Shown here piece after piece: positions 23,856 through 36,742 of a stretch of 64,000 nt of DNA. The stretch is from the NCBI GenBank assembly GCA_025667525.1, contig CM046882.1:18922488-18986487 (forward strand), given 5' to 3'. The notes below the pieces were generated by a model. The model was given only the letters and a program-made list of their open reading frames with translations, had not been told where the DNA came from and searched no databases. This DNA comes from Glebionis coronaria (Eukaryota > Streptophyta > Magnoliopsida > Asterales > Asteraceae). Numbering within the stretch: position 1 is the first letter of the stretch; every line of letters begins with the position of its first letter. The position numbers and the translations under genes are program-made.

Positions 23856-25357
23856 TCACACAGGCTTGCTTGTTTCGGCGCTACTAAAACTGCAGTACTT
23901 GCATGAGTCCTCAACAATGATTTGTACCTCCGATGACGCACATGAGGAGCCTAAGAGAATTTCTAGAATCTGCAACCTTTCATGATGATATTCACATTGC
24001 GTGAATACCCTCACCTTCTTCAGCACAGGCGACCTAGCCAAGATAAGCTTTACGAAATCCAGCCGAGTCTTGTGATTGATAAAATGTCTAATCTCTAGTT
24101 CGTTCAGATGCTCCAACATAATACGTGGATAACATTCGTCTATTGGGGAACTTTTCGGATATCTCAAAGACAAGGAATTGTCAAAAATCTACATCAAGTA
24201 TCTTAGTAAGTTAAATTTGACATAATAAGAATAATGAGAAAAAACAGCAAGATAGATTTATGTTAATTACCCCTACCTTAAGTTTCTCCAAGTTCGGGGA
24301 GCTTTTGATAAGAAAGGCAAGAATTGATTCGTCTCTGCGGGTGAAGCATACACGGTATATAGATAACTGCTTGAGGTGGAATAATGGAGTTGGAAGCTCT
24401 CGTGGAACTCTCCCGTCAACACAATCTTCGAACGCCTAAAACAAATGTTAAAAATAAGCAAACTCTCTTCCCCAATCTAGAATTAATTAACTTTATATTA
24501 AGATAAGGGAATTACCTCAATGATGTCAAACCACAGCGACAAAGTTTCAATCAATGGTAAACACTCAAGTAGCTCTGTAAAGGTGGGACCGTCATTGCTC
24601 CTAGTAATTCTATACTTATTAATTATATGCTGCAGCAAGTTACAATAGTCAGAATTTATGAAAGTCGAGGTATGCTTGGTATAATATCTTAGTAAGATGT
24701 AGTAATTATTACCAGAATCACGGTCTTAAGCAATGGACAACTAGATAGGAGATGCTGAACTGCTCTTGTAGAGGTAAATACGCCTTCTATATGTAAGTTT
24801 GTTAGACTATTAAATCTGCTAAATGTTGGTTGATGGTCAAAATCAAAATAACAACGAATGAGAGACAGGTCTGTTAACTGGCGGAATGAGAAGATAGATG
24901 AAGGTAACTTGTACCCCGCATAAGCAAAGTCGAGTTTTAACTTCTTAATGCTAGGTTTCCTCAACAAATGAGCTAATATAGGGTCGATTTTAACACGTTG
25001 GTCAGAGTTGACCAAAGAAAGGGTGAACTCATCTACCGGACCATCATGCATTAATAAAACTTGGCCTACAACGTATATAAGTTTACTCCTTTCCATCTTT
25101 TGCCTTTCATGTGGTTCCAAATGTTTTTGCTCAGCCCCATCAACAGTTGATACTTGAAAAGTATTTTCCTCAAACACGACTTTAGGAATTTTAGTCCAAC
25201 GGTACCTCCATTCCCTGGACAAGATACTTGTCCTTCCTGCCTCTTGAATTGGTATAAGACATAGTATCATTTCTATAATGCATGAAGGAAGGTCGCTGAG
25301 CCTGTCCATATCCCCGATATTATAGTTGGCTGCAAAATTTGTTGATGTGAATATCAT
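23856..25357 (-). CDS. F-box/LRR/FBD protein, four exons
   Basis: Exons on the minus strand: 25357-24713, 24629-24516, 24435-24277, 24188-23856. All introns are GT...AG and phase 0, giving 416 residues with no internal stop. Residues ~17-60 are an F-box (DRLSDLPSCIIEMILCLIPI ... SREWRYRW), which binds SKP1 in SCF ubiquitin ligases. Leucine-rich segments follow (LKLDFAYAGYKLPSSIF, LTDLSLIRCYFDF, LTNLHIEGVF, LPTPLFHLKQLSIY). The last exon is an FBD domain (LEHLNELEIRHF ... VKLILARSPVLKKVRV). Length fits the family. The start at 25357 is the first in-frame ATG. ATG at 25309 (MDRLSDLP) fits family convention better, and TTTTGCAG just upstream of it could be the acceptor of a 5' UTR intron. Substrate unknown. 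This is the only intact-looking host gene here; such genes often form tandem clusters, in keeping with the repeated flanks. Confidence 0.9.
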
Positions 25358-28300
25358 TTTATAACATTGTTGAGTACAGACACAATCAGCCTAAAACATA
25401 ACTACCAAAATGTAATCAAACATAACAGAAGCATATATATATAAATTTCTTAATAGCGCGCACGTATCAAACATACACAAAGTCCTACAACTTTTAAATC
25501 TCCGTTTATCCATACAAACAAACCTTTTGTGATCAAGGATGAAACAACGTTGTTAGCATATAAGCAGTTTGCTGTCTCTTTGTCCTCCAAACTGCTTATG
25601 TTGTATCAATCAGCTTACTGAGTCGCTAGCCGCCAACAAAGAACAACGTATAACTGCCTCAAGCTAAACTTCCTAAGTACTGCGTAACTACTTACTGCCG
25701 AAAACATTTTTATAAAGGAAACTAAAAAGATGCTACATAACATGAAATTCACTCATTAAGGATCAGCAATAAACAAAGTATAAAAAAAGTGTATGAGACG
25801 CGATTACGATATAATTTCACAAGCAGGAGCCGCAACTAGAGTTGGCAAAACATGTTTAATAGTGTTTATCCAATTTGTTTATCAAAGTATTTGTGTGTCT
25901 AAATGAGTTCCTTCAAATAACCCGTTTAAATCTGCTTATTCGAAATCAGCTTAGGGCATTCATGTTTGAGGTACTTTATGTACCGGGCATACGAGCTTAC
26001 GTAAATTTTGAAAACCTATAAGCCCTTTTTTCCGGCTTATGACCGAGCTTATCAAGTCAGGCTTATGACCTCAAGATAAACCACAAGCTTAACTTTGGGG
26101 GTGTTTGGTTAAGCTTGTTAGTGAGCCTACAAGCTTACATTTTTTAGGTTTATGTTTCATAAGCCCTAGTTTTCTTGTTTATTTTGAGACTTATAAGCAG
26201 AGAAGCCCTTATTAACCAGTAAAGAACAATGTACAACACCTCAAGCTACACTTCCTAAAGAACAACGTATAATCGCCTCAAGCTAAACTTCCTAAGTATT
26301 CTGGACTAACTAAACCTATCTAATAAACAACCAGCAACAAACAGTAACAACTAACAACCTTAAACAAAACAAACGACACTAAAAACATAAAAAGCACATG
26401 CAATGTAAATCAACACATATCACTTGTGAGAAACGGCATCAAGGGCAGAGACAAGACATCGTCTCTCACTTTAGACTAGGTTCAAAGTTCACATACTAAA
26501 TACACTGTCCTGAGTTCAAAGTTCGTAAGTACACTATCCCTAGTTCATAGTTTGTATACACTGCAACATTAACTATAGCAGATTTCATGCCATAAGTCAC
26601 ATTAACTATAAGCTACATTTAGGTTCCTAAGAACTTTAAAAGCTAGTACCATTACCAGATTCATGTATGAAAAATTCGATACCACTTATCAGGTTACATT
26701 CTTGTTATTCTACCTCCTCATTTTAGATCCTCTCAGCCTCTATTTAAAAGCTTTGATTAAAATGACAGAAAGTGAACAGAAAATAAAATCTATGAAAAAT
26801 TCGTTACCACCTATCTTATTATTTAAAAGCCCGCGTGAACAGAAAGTGAGAGGAAAACAACAGAAAATTTTGTATTTTTGTTTTCTAATAAGATTCAATA
26901 GAATCTTTGATAAAAATGACCAGAATGTGTGATCAAATGTGAAATATGTACTTTGTACAGATACAGGTGCAACGGCCTAAAACAAGCGCATCAAATGTGA
27001 TGTAAAAATTCTTATACGTTATAACATCGTAGTAGGTACTTAGATAAGCTAATATAATTAAGTTTCTAACTCTGTTTGATGCAAATGATTTTGTTGCATT
27101 GATCACCATAAAAAATGTCTACTATCATTTCCATTTTTTTTAATATAAGGCATCTCAATTTCATGAAACGAAAGACAAAAAAAAATACCTACGACAACCC
27201 ATAGAGAAGGACTAGACAAAACCAATACAACCAAACAAACAAATTTCCAGCAAAGTTGACTAGAGGTCTAACAATCTTGAATAAATTATCATATACTGGC
27301 TTCTAAGTTTCTGCCTCCGGCCTGTCCTTTCCATGTCCCATTCATATGACCTTCAAACGAAAAGCCAACCAAACACTTTATATATTCACTTATACATTTT
27401 AACAGGCACAACCAATTTACCATTATATGTTACTCACTCTCTGCGCTTGATTCCATTTATTTTTTATACATTGTTTAATTTTGTTTACATTCGATACCTT
27501 AGCTGTACCTAAGAAATCTAATATTTCATAAATTCTTTCCAAATGCGATACTCGGTGACCCAAGGTACTAATTGCCAAATAGTTCATCAATGAACTAATT
27601 AATTAAACGGATGCAATAAACTAGTAGTTAAACCCATTCAGTTTTTTACTTATATAACTTAAAGAAAAGCTCCATTCAGGTTAAAACTGAACGGGCCTAA
27701 AATAATCTTAACATACTTTTAAAGGTTTGGCTAAGCTTCATCAAACTAATTATGACCCCTGGTTCAATCAATGAGTAATCTGCGAAGTGCCACATGACCA
27801 TCAATATACATGACCAGCACAGAACCTTACTTAAAGATGATGCGGCTAAGTATGACCCCTGGTTATTTAATGATGACGCGGCTATTTTATGACCCCTCCT
27901 AATACAAGTTTATTACAGTATATTATAATAAACTTATATAAGCCAATAAGTCTCCAAATAAGCCACAAAACTGGGGCTTATGTTATATAAGCCGAAATGG
28001 GCTTACGTTATATAAGCTAAAACAAACACCCCTTAAGTAAGGTTCTGTGTTTGTTCTGTATACTGCGCTGTATATTGCTGGTCATGTGGGACAGGGCTCA
28101 TACGTAGCCGCGTCATCATTAAGTAAGGTTCCCTGTTCTATATATTGCTGGTCATGTGGCCCTTCGCGGATTACTCAGTGGTTAAGTAAGGTTCTGCGTT
28201 CATACTTAGCCGCGTCATCTTTAAGTAGCCCATAAGTCTTCAAATAAGCTTAGAAAAGAGGGGTTTATGAAATATAGGCCGAAATATGCCTTATTTTTGG

Positions 28301-28554
28301 CTTTATATAACATAAGCCTCAATTTTGTGGCTTATTTTTAGACTTATGGGCTTGTATAACTTTATTATGATACGATAAACTTATATAAAAGCCACAAAAT
28401 TATGGCTTATGTTATATAAGCCAAAATAGGCTTACTATATATAAGCCAAACCAAACAGAACCTTACTTAAGGATGACGCGGCTAAGTATGAACACATTAT
28501 CTACACATGAAAGCGCCTTAAATAAAACGTAAACAGATATGATATCTACACACA
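25358..28554. other. Gene-free, MITE-rich interval
   Basis: Contains the putative promoter of the F-box gene, a block related to 10660-10860/32160-32400 at 25995-26210, and degenerate AAGCTTA/TTATAAGCC-type MITE debris (26094-26210, 27905-28035, 28220-28450). 27778-27868 is imperfectly inverted relative to 28034-28220: GCGGCTAAGTATGACCCC versus TCATACTTAGCCGC, and CCACATGACC versus GGTCATGTGG. The only open frame at 26663-26932 has no recognisable product. Confidence 0.5.
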
Positions 28555-28960
28555 AGTTCACATGTCTGAATGACGAAAACAAAAGATATCTATCTAATAT
28601 TTAATGACATTCAATAAAAAACGCACAAATGAATCGGCTCGAGACACCTTTAACTCGAACGAAGTGTCTGAATGACGAAAACAGAAGTTATACTCCGGTT
28701 GAAGCTATCTAATAGTAACATTTAACCACATAACGATCAAATCAAAGACTAATTGAACATTTAATTAAAAAACGCAGATTTTAATCGGCTCGAGAAGGTA
28801 GACCGGAAAACAAAAGTTATACTCCGGTTCAAGCTAACAAACTAAGAAAGAAATAAGATATAATTTAACACATAAGATCTGTGTAGAAGAAGGAGTGGTG
28901 AACTGAATCCGTTACTATACCGGAAAATTGGCGGTGGTGTTTGAGGTGGTAGGGGTGGTG
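28555..28960. repeat. Twofold direct repeat, with a third copy near 32480
   Basis: The unit (GTCTGAATGACGAAAACAAAAG ... CGGCTCGAGA ... TATACTCCGGTT) occurs at ~28563 and ~28665-28850. It returns at 32485-32565, followed by the same GCGGTGGTGTTTG sequence (28931 and 32628). Non-coding. Confidence 0.55.
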
Positions 28961-29030
28961 GCGGTGAATATTTATACTCAGTAGATAGAGTGTGGCCTAC
29001 CGTGGTGGTCAAGGTTAGAGTTTTTGGGCG

Positions 29031-29434
29031 TTTTTAAGGCGTGACTTAAAATTGTATAGAAATTAAAAAAATATTTATAAATTATTTTATTTATATTATT
29101 TTTTAGATAATACTAAAATTTTTAAAATTTATTATATATTAAAAGAAAGTTAAAAAGACTATAATTACATATAGTATTTTTATTTTTATATAAAAAAACT
29201 TATTTAACCTGACTAATCGTATCTTTATCACATTTTTAAGGCGTGACTTAAAGTGGTATAAAAGTTAAAAAATGTTTCTAAATTATTTTAGTAATATTAA
29301 TTTTATATAGATATATTGATTTTTAAAAAGATATTATACATAAAAAATAAAGTTAAAAAACTATAATTACATATAATATTTTTATTTTCATATAAAAAAA
29401 TTTATTTAACTCGATTAATCGCGTCTTTATCACA
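29031..29434. repeat. Tandem duplication, ~200-bp unit, two copies
   Basis: Both units start TTTTTAAGGCGTGACTTAAA (29031 and 29233) and end in TAATCG...TCTTTATCACAT. They are AT-rich, diverged by substitutions and small indels, and carry no ORF. Confidence 0.8.
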
Positions 29435-30096
29435 TTTTATAATCACGTAAATATCTTTAAAAAATATAGCAAATTACAGTGTGTCACGTAACCAACCACC
29501 ATTCAAAACCACCGATCATCGCCATTATCATTACCTTCACTTCTGATTGTCACCTCTACGAACTACCACAAGTCCGCGATCCTCTGTTGTAACCGCCGTC
29601 GTGCTCAACCACCATTAACTGTCACTAATTTCCATTACTTGCTTCCTCTACCAACATTGTCATCGCCACGACCACTGACTATTACCCTAGTAGTTGCTAC
29701 CATTATCTCCAATCACCATCATAACATATATTAACCAAACACTAATAATGATAACCATAATACTAGAGAATGCTTATATGCATTCATTTGTATTCTCTTA
29801 CTCATTTACATACCCTTCAGTTTAACCAACCAAAATCTCTTTATTGACTGGTCAACTGGATGTTTGTGATGACGGAGTTATCCCATTAAAACAAGGCCTC
29901 AATGGTTGATATGAAAGAGTTGCAAAAAGAAAGGTGTCAAATTTTGATGCGTAAAAGGTTAAACTAATTTGAGAAATATATATACTAAAACAATGACGAA
30001 AATACTTAAACGGTCCAAATAAAAAGGGTTGGTTCTATGCATTGGACATGTGTGATGATTGTTCGTATGTGTGATGTATATATTGTAAGATCGTTA
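29435..30096. other. Gene-free interval
   Basis: 29490-29740 is rich in CACCA/CATCACC words in no sustained frame. 29850-30096 is AT-rich and leads into copy B. Nothing further supported. Confidence 0.4.
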
Positions 30097-30494
30097 GGGA
30101 GTGTTTGTGATTGCTTATTAAAAATAGATTATTCATTTTAAAATTGAATAATCAGATAATCATCATTTTGAAAACGTCATTCTAGAAAATAGTGTTTAGA
30201 TTTGATTATACTATTTGAAATCGCAATAATCAGATAATTAGTTTTTTGAGTGTTTGACAAATTTGATTATTTGATAAGTAAAATGATTAAAATAAACTCA
30301 TTTTAGCTTTTCTTCATTTTGAAAATGAAATAAATAGCTCCTTACTTATTTTTTTCAAAACTTTATTTTGGAATATTCTAAGCGCGAATAATCACTTTTT
30401 TCATTTTATTATCCAAACAATAATTTTAGCTTATCTCAATTTTGAAAATAAAATAAGTAGATAATTTAGTTTCAAACGCAATCTCAAACATCAC
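30097..30494. mobile_element. Tourist-like (PIF/Harbinger) MITE, complete
   Basis: TIRs GGGAGTGTTTGTGATTGC and, inverted, GTGATGTTTGAGATTGC are flanked by TTA (30094-30096 and 30495-30497). The corresponding empty site is at 22898-22900, where the same flanks are joined through a single TTA. No ORF. Confidence 0.82.
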
Positions 30495-32649
30495 TTAGTT
30501 GTCGTTAAAAAAAATAAACATGAAAGAGTTGATCCTTAAAGGTAAACGACGTGAAACACATACTTGTAGATGTATAGTTTGAAGTAAGCCATGGATCGGC
30601 TGAAGAGAGCGACTCATATCTTAAGTAACCCTAATTCATACTCTATTATTAAGGTAGGATCATATCTCGCTAAGTTATTCACTTAGACAATAGCCATAAC
30701 CTTTTTTTCAATTTTGGTGACAAAACAATTTCATATTATTATTTAATCCAAACAATTATGAGAGCATCTTAGATACATAAAAACTTTTTTATTATATAGA
30801 AAAGTTTTTTTTAAATAATTTTTAGCATTGGAGTGATAGCTTTTCAAAATGTTTTTTCAAATAATTTTGTAAACTAAAAGTAATTCTTTAAATTCTCTAT
30901 GTGTTAGTGTTATGATATGCATTTAGTGCGTTTAATGAAAAAGTTATTAAAAACTTTTTACATTGAAAATGCTTTTACATTACTTGATTGTAGAAGATGC
31001 GAACACTGGCCTAACAAATTAGGCTTCCTCTCTTGTTAGCCAAATTGGTATGCCTTGTTTTGTATTGTAGCGTAATGGGTTTTAAAATATATAAAGGTAA
31101 TGTGTAGAAGATTTGCACGCACCTATAACTCACCCGTGAGTTATCATGACATCATCTAACGATTATATTTCGTTTGATATGAAATCGGGTTTCATTTCAG
31201 ATGTAGATTTATAAAGTGAGGGTTAATTAGGTCTGTGGTCGGGTTAGATTTGAGTTTAAGTTATAAAATAAGCTAACCAAACGGACCCTCAATGACTTAT
31301 GTTTTGATTTGAATATGAGTTTTGAATATAAATTGATATATACTCGTAAAAGGTAATATAAGAATAACGTGGTCCACTTATATGTAGGGGCGCAAACGAG
31401 CCGAGCTTTTATCGAGCTATTCGAGCTCGAGCTCAAGCTCGACTCGATCGAGCCGAGCTTTTATCGAGCTCAAGCCCAAGCTCAAGCCCAATAATAGGGC
31501 TCGAAACATATAATGAGCCGAGCTCGAGCTTTTGATAGCACGGCTCGAGCTCTTATCGAGCTTTTCGAGCCTTAATAAAAAAATATTTTTTTATAAGTAA
31601 ATCAATGTTGATTTGAATATTAACCTTATTATAAAGGATAACTCTATAAAATATTGAATAATTTATTGATAATCGTTATCATAATTTAATAAAAACATAG
31701 AATTTATGGTGGTGTGTTAATATTAGTGGTGTATTTGTTTCATATAAAAAATTTCGAGTTTTTCTAGCTAAGCTCGAGCTTTGCTCGAGTCCTTATCGAG
31801 CCGAGCTCAAGCCTTAACGGTTAAAGCTCGACGAGCTATCGAGCCGAGCTCGAGCCCACCTTTTATGTTTCGAGCCCGAGCCCGAGCCCTGTTAAGCTCG
31901 GGCTCAGCTCGGCTCGTTTGCACCCCTACTTATATGATATAAAATACCAAATAATACAATAAAAAAATATAAAACATAATTTTTTAGGCATATACAACTA
32001 ATCTTATATCTTTTACAAAAAAATATCATTTGAAAGATTAAACCTTAAATTATGGGCCCACATATAACCAACATATCTCACCGACCTTTCACCCCGTACC
32101 AAACAGACGCTAAATATACTTAGATTTGGTCCGCATGATATGGTTTGCGTTACTTTATGTCTGTAAATTTTAAAAAGCTTATAAGTCCTTTTTTGGGCTT
32201 ATAATCAAGCTTATCAAGTTAGACTTATGACCTTAAGATAAACCATAAGCTTAACTTTGGGGGTGTTTGTTTAAGCTTGTTCATGAGCGTCCGAGCTTAC
32301 ATTTTTTAGTTTATGTTCCGTAATCTTGACTTTTCTTGTTTATTTTCAGACTTATTGGCTTGTATAAGATTATCAATTTATTAATTATGTCAAGATAAGC
32401 TTATGAACTTGTATAAATAGTACTACGTAAGCTATAAGCAGATAAATCCTTATTAAGGAATCTATAAATTAAAAAGCAAAAATTGAACATTTAAATTAAA
32501 ACGCACAAATTAATCGTCTCGAGAAGGTAGACCGGAAAACAAAATCTATACTCCGGTTTAAGCAAATATCTAACACATAACCGTTACTATACCCGAAAAG
32601 AGGGAGGGTTTAGCGGTGGTGAGGCGGTGGTGTTTGCGGTGACGGTGGC
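30355..32649. repeat. Ancestral repeat block, copy B
   Basis: Matches copy A 1-997 and then, after the hAT MITE at 31385-31928, copy A 10412-10878. It lacks both Helitrons of copy A and so provides their empty sites. It ends where it joins a truncated Harbinger at about 32649. No gene. Confidence 0.78.
31385..31928. mobile_element. hAT-type MITE (TAGGGGYGCAAACGAGCC family), 544 bp
   Basis: Perfect-looking TIRs TAGGGGCGCAAACGAGCC and, inverted, TAGGGGTGCAAACGAGCC are flanked by identical 8-bp duplications CTTATATG (31377-31384, 31929-31936). The ends are dense in GAGCTCGAGC words, so the single strand can fold extensively. Copies A and C lack this insertion. Confidence 0.9.
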
Positions 32650-33570
32650 ACATCTGCCTTACGCCAATTGGCGTTCGGTACACTGCCAGATTCATTAGAT
32701 GAATACTTGCAAATGGGTGCACATTGCGCACGTGATTGTCTTGATTACTTTACGATGTGCGTAATGGATTTGTTTCAACCCGAATTTTTAAGAAAACCCA
32801 CACCAGCTGACATTCAAAAGCTATATGCCGCTCATAATACGATTCATGGGTTTCCTGTGATGCTTGGTAGTATAGATTGTATGCACTGGGAATGGATTAA
32901 TTGTCCGAGATCATGGCACGGCCAATTTGGTAGAGGGGATAAAAAATACCCAACCATAATACTAGAGGCTACTGCATCATACGATTTGTGGATTTGGCAT
33001 GCATTTTTCGGGGTTGCAGGTTCAAACAATGATATTACCGTTCTTAATCATTCACCCTTATATGTTGATCTTTTGGATGGTAATGAACCCGAGGCCTCGT
33101 ATGTTGTAAACGGGCAAACTTTTCATAGAGGGTACTACCTTGCAGACGGTATTTACCCACAATGGTCAGCTTTTGTGAAATCATTTAGCATTGCACGCGA
33201 TGAAAAAACAGCTCTTTTCAAACGCCGTCAAGAAGGTGCCCCAAAGGATATTGAAAGGGCATTTGGTATCTTACAAGGGAGATGGCGTACTATTGCTCAG
33301 CCAGCGCGTCAATTTACTGTGAACAAGTTACGTAGAATCATGTACACCTGCATCATATTACACAACATGATTTTGAAAAATCAGGGGGGTGCGATATCTG
33401 AAGCTGCAGAAATGTATGTTTGTCCACAGGCAAATATATTAAGGACATGGGTCGAGCGTTGTGCAATACGTCAAAGACAACAAAAAGAACTCCGTGATAA
33501 GCCGACACATACAAGGCTTCAACGTTGTCTTATTGATCATATTTGGGAGCATCGTCAACCCCAAAATTAG
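32650..33570 (+). pseudogene. PIF/Harbinger transposase (DDE), 5'-truncated
   Basis: An open frame of ~300 residues ending at 33570, colinear with the C-terminal three-quarters of the transposase at 34195. DDE_Tnp_4 nuclease motifs are intact: SIDCMHWEW (first Asp), YLADGIYPQW (second Asp), DIERAFGILQGRW (Glu). The frame extends upstream without an ATG to about 32650. There the protein sequence (TSALRQLAFG) meets unrelated GGTGGTG-rich DNA from copy B, so the N-terminal region and left TIR are missing. The 3' end of the element is inferred at 33880, where GACAGGAGGGTGTGGTGACA (inverted) resembles the TIR of the neighbouring Harbinger. 33571-33880 holds no gene. Confidence 0.85.
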
Positions 33571-34194
33571 TAGTTTATATTAATTGTTTTGTTTTTAAAT
33601 TTTCGTATTTTTTTCGTATCGTATCGTAATTTTTTAATTCCGTATTTGTAATTTTTATTTCCGTATTTGTAATGTTTTATTTATGTGAAATAAATTTTAG
33701 TTTGTGTGAAAATGAAAAAAAGAAAAATAAATGTTAGTGGTGGGGCCCAAATGAAGAGGAGTTGAGTGTGTTGTGAGTGAAGAGGTATTTTGGTTAGTTG
33801 TGTTGGTATGATGTAGCGCTGAGTTGGCAGGTGACTGGGCAAAAATTTGAGGGGTGGGCTTGTCACCACACCCTCCTGTCTAAGAGCAAAAGGTGTCGTG
33901 ACAAGCTTAACCCTCTTCACTTGTGCCACCTCAGCGTCACATCATCTCAACTATCCAAAACAAAAAACCAACTAAACACCCCCTCACTCACAACTAGTCT
34001 CTCTCCTCTTCACTTGGGTCCCACCACTCACCATTTTATTTTATTTTTCATTTTTCACACAAAATAAAAATTTATTTCATAAAATTAAAAATTACAAATA
34101 CTTCAAATAAAAATACAAATACTTAAAAAAAATACAAATACGAAAAAAAAAGCAAAATACGAAAAATAATACGATATAAAATACGGTCGATTAT

Positions 34195-35180
34195 TCATGG
34201 TTGCTCTTGTGCCCAAAGATGCTCAATGAGGTTTCGTTGAAGGCTTGAATGTACTTCTCTATCTCGGAGTTCTCTTTGTTTCCTACGACGGATTGCACAT
34301 CGCTCGACCCATGACCGTAACAAATGGTTCCCAGGAGGGATGTACATTTCAGCTGCTTCGGATATCGCAAACTGTTGATTCTTCAAAATCATGTTATGCA
34401 AAATGATGCACGTGTACATGATTTTGCGTAGCTTGTTCACAGTCCAAGCACGCGCCTGTTGAGCAATTATACGCCATCGTCCTTGTAGGACACCAAATGC
34501 CCTTTCAATATCTTTCCGGCCACCTTCCTGGCGTTGTTTAAATAGAGCGATTTTGTCATCGCGTGCTTGGTTGAATGACTTAACAAAACATGACCATTGA
34601 GGGTAAATACCATCTGTAAGGTAGTACCCTCTTTCGAATTGCTGCCCGTTTACAATATACGGTGCCACTGGTTCGTTGTCAGCCAAAAGGTCGTCGAACA
34701 ATGGTGAATGAGGCAGCACGGTAATATCATTATTCGCACCTGCAACCCCGAAAAATGCATTCCAAATCCACAAATCGTATGATGCAGTAGCTTCTAGAAT
34801 GATGGTTGGGTGTTTTTTATCACCTCTCCCAAATTGCCCGTGCCACCCTTTGGGACAATTCACCCATTCGCAATGCATACAATCAAGGCTACCTAGCATC
34901 CCCGGAAACCCATGAATCGTATTATGTGCGTTGTACAATCTTTGAACGTCAGTTGGGTTAGGATTTCTTAAAAACTCGGGCTGATACAAATCTATAACAC
35001 ACATACAAAAAAAGTCCAGACAATCGCGCGCACAATGTTCCCCCATTTGCAAGTACTCATCTACCTCATCCGCCACTGTGGCGTTTGCCAATTGGCGAAG
35101 GGCGGATGTGCATTTCAAGATGACACTCATACTTTTCATACCCGTAGCATCATATCGAATAGTAAAAAAGTGAAAATGCT
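34195..35180 (-). pseudogene. Harbinger transposase, C-terminal part (DDE nuclease)
   Basis: An open frame of 314 residues from its first ATG (35139), with in-frame upstream sequence to about 35180. DDE motifs: SLDCMHCEW, YLTDGIYPQW and DIERAFGVLQGRW. The usual MHWEW is MHCEW here. The sister copy at 32650 aligns along its whole length. The reading frame upstream ends at the LINE target-site duplication, and the N-terminal part continues 14.5 kb away at 49749. Apart from the LINE and one homopolymer frame difference at the junction, the gene is well preserved. Confidence 0.88.
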
Positions 35181-35389
35181 TGGGTAAAGGATTATTTTTT
35201 TTGGGTAAAAGGGCTTACAATGCCCCGGTAAAATACATTTACTCCAAAAAATCATTAAGTACAATGGAATGTGGCTTAAGTACCACATTAACCTCAAGGA
35301 AAGCCTTGAACTTCTACTAGAAAGGATGACATGCCATCCTTCTATACCAAAACCGTAACACACCTGTTACAATGTAACGAAACTAGCCA

Positions 35390-36742
35390 TTACAAGAGCA
35401 AGGACTTCGGGATATCCCAACGCTCCAATAGATCCTTCCCTTCCTTAGACCGTTTGAAACGACACGACAACAACTTATATCTTATTGTAGTTCGAATGCA
35501 ATCAATAACTTGAGCTGCCGTTCTCTTAATACCCGTGAATAATCGCGTATTTCGTTCTTGCCAAATAAAATAAGCCGAAGCAGCAAGAACAAGTTTGAAC
35601 ATAACAAATCTCGAAGACCTCGCCTTAGATATAGGAATAGTATAGTGCATGATAACATCAAACCTGGGAGGCAGCGTAGCGGCATCAATCATAGACCGTA
35701 AATCATTCCATACCATCCTTGAGAACCGACATTCAAAAAACAAATGCTCATGCGAATCCGGTTGCGTATCACAAAGAGGGCATGCACTACTAAGTGAACC
35801 AGAGACATCCCAACTCTTTAAACAATCTTGGGTCTTTAGTTTTCGCTTAATAATCAACCACATGTTAAACGCATGACGAGGAATACAATTAGCAAACCAT
35901 ACAACATCCACCCATGGCACCTTAATATCACGAGGCCGTAACTCATGCCATACACTTGCTACTGAAAATGGACGAATCACCCCAGAAGACGAACGCCAAA
36001 CAGCTTTATCCCTCGCATTATTAACCAAAGCAGGAGATACCACCGAATTAAGACTAGGGTATATCGATATCAACTCAGGCGGCCAAATAACCCCCTAAGG
36101 TGAAAGAATAACTGCCACCTTAGAAGATAAAGACAATCCAAATCTATAGACATCCCTAGACGACACCAGCGACGATAAAGGGCTAATGGAGCACCACTGA
36201 TCACGCCAAATAGAATTCTCCTCCCCATCTCTAACCGAATGCCAAAAAAACCTACGAACATGCTCACGAAGCTGCAATATTTTCTGCCAGCCCCACGACA
36301 AGGTAATTCCCAGAAACTTCGATCACGAAGCTTATGAAGATATATCCACTAAACCCATAACGAGTCATTCTTATACAAAATCTTCCAAATATGAGTCGAC
36401 ATAAGAGCTCTATTAAATGCTTCCGGCCGTCGAATACCGAGACTCCCTTCATCCTTAGGTAAACAACGACATCCCAAGCCACTTTAGCTTTCCCACGCCT
36501 TATACCCCCTTGACACCAAAGAAACCTACGCATGAGTTGCTCAATATCATGGAGAATACGAACCGGAAGGATAAACACCGACGCCCAATACACATACATA
36601 AAAGCGATAACTGACTTGATCAATTGAAGCCTACCCGCAACCGAAAGAGATTTGCTTTTCCAATCATTGATACGAGCCTCAACCTTCTCAAGCAGCTCCT
36701 TGCAATCATGAAACAAAAGGCGTGTTGGAACCAAAGGGACCC
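35390..36742 (-). pseudogene. LINE ORF2, C-terminal RT and zf-RVT domain
   Basis: Continues the RT from the far side of the inserted element. It includes the thumb-like segment INDWKSKSLSVAGRLQLIKSV, a frameshift near 36270, and a terminal zf-RVT domain with CPLCDTQPDSHEHLFFEC (~35740-35790). The stop is at 35390. 35201-35389 is 3' untranslated sequence ending in the A tail. Confidence 0.85.

Noticed and set aside
25830..25870. Another TAGAGRTGGCAAA hAT MITE (TAGAGTTGGCAAAAC at ~25839)
   Set aside because: No matching right terminus or 8-bp duplication could be located downstream.
26663..26932. 89-codon ORF upstream of the F-box gene
   Set aside because: Low-complexity Leu/Lys composition in AT-rich DNA with no homologous features seen.
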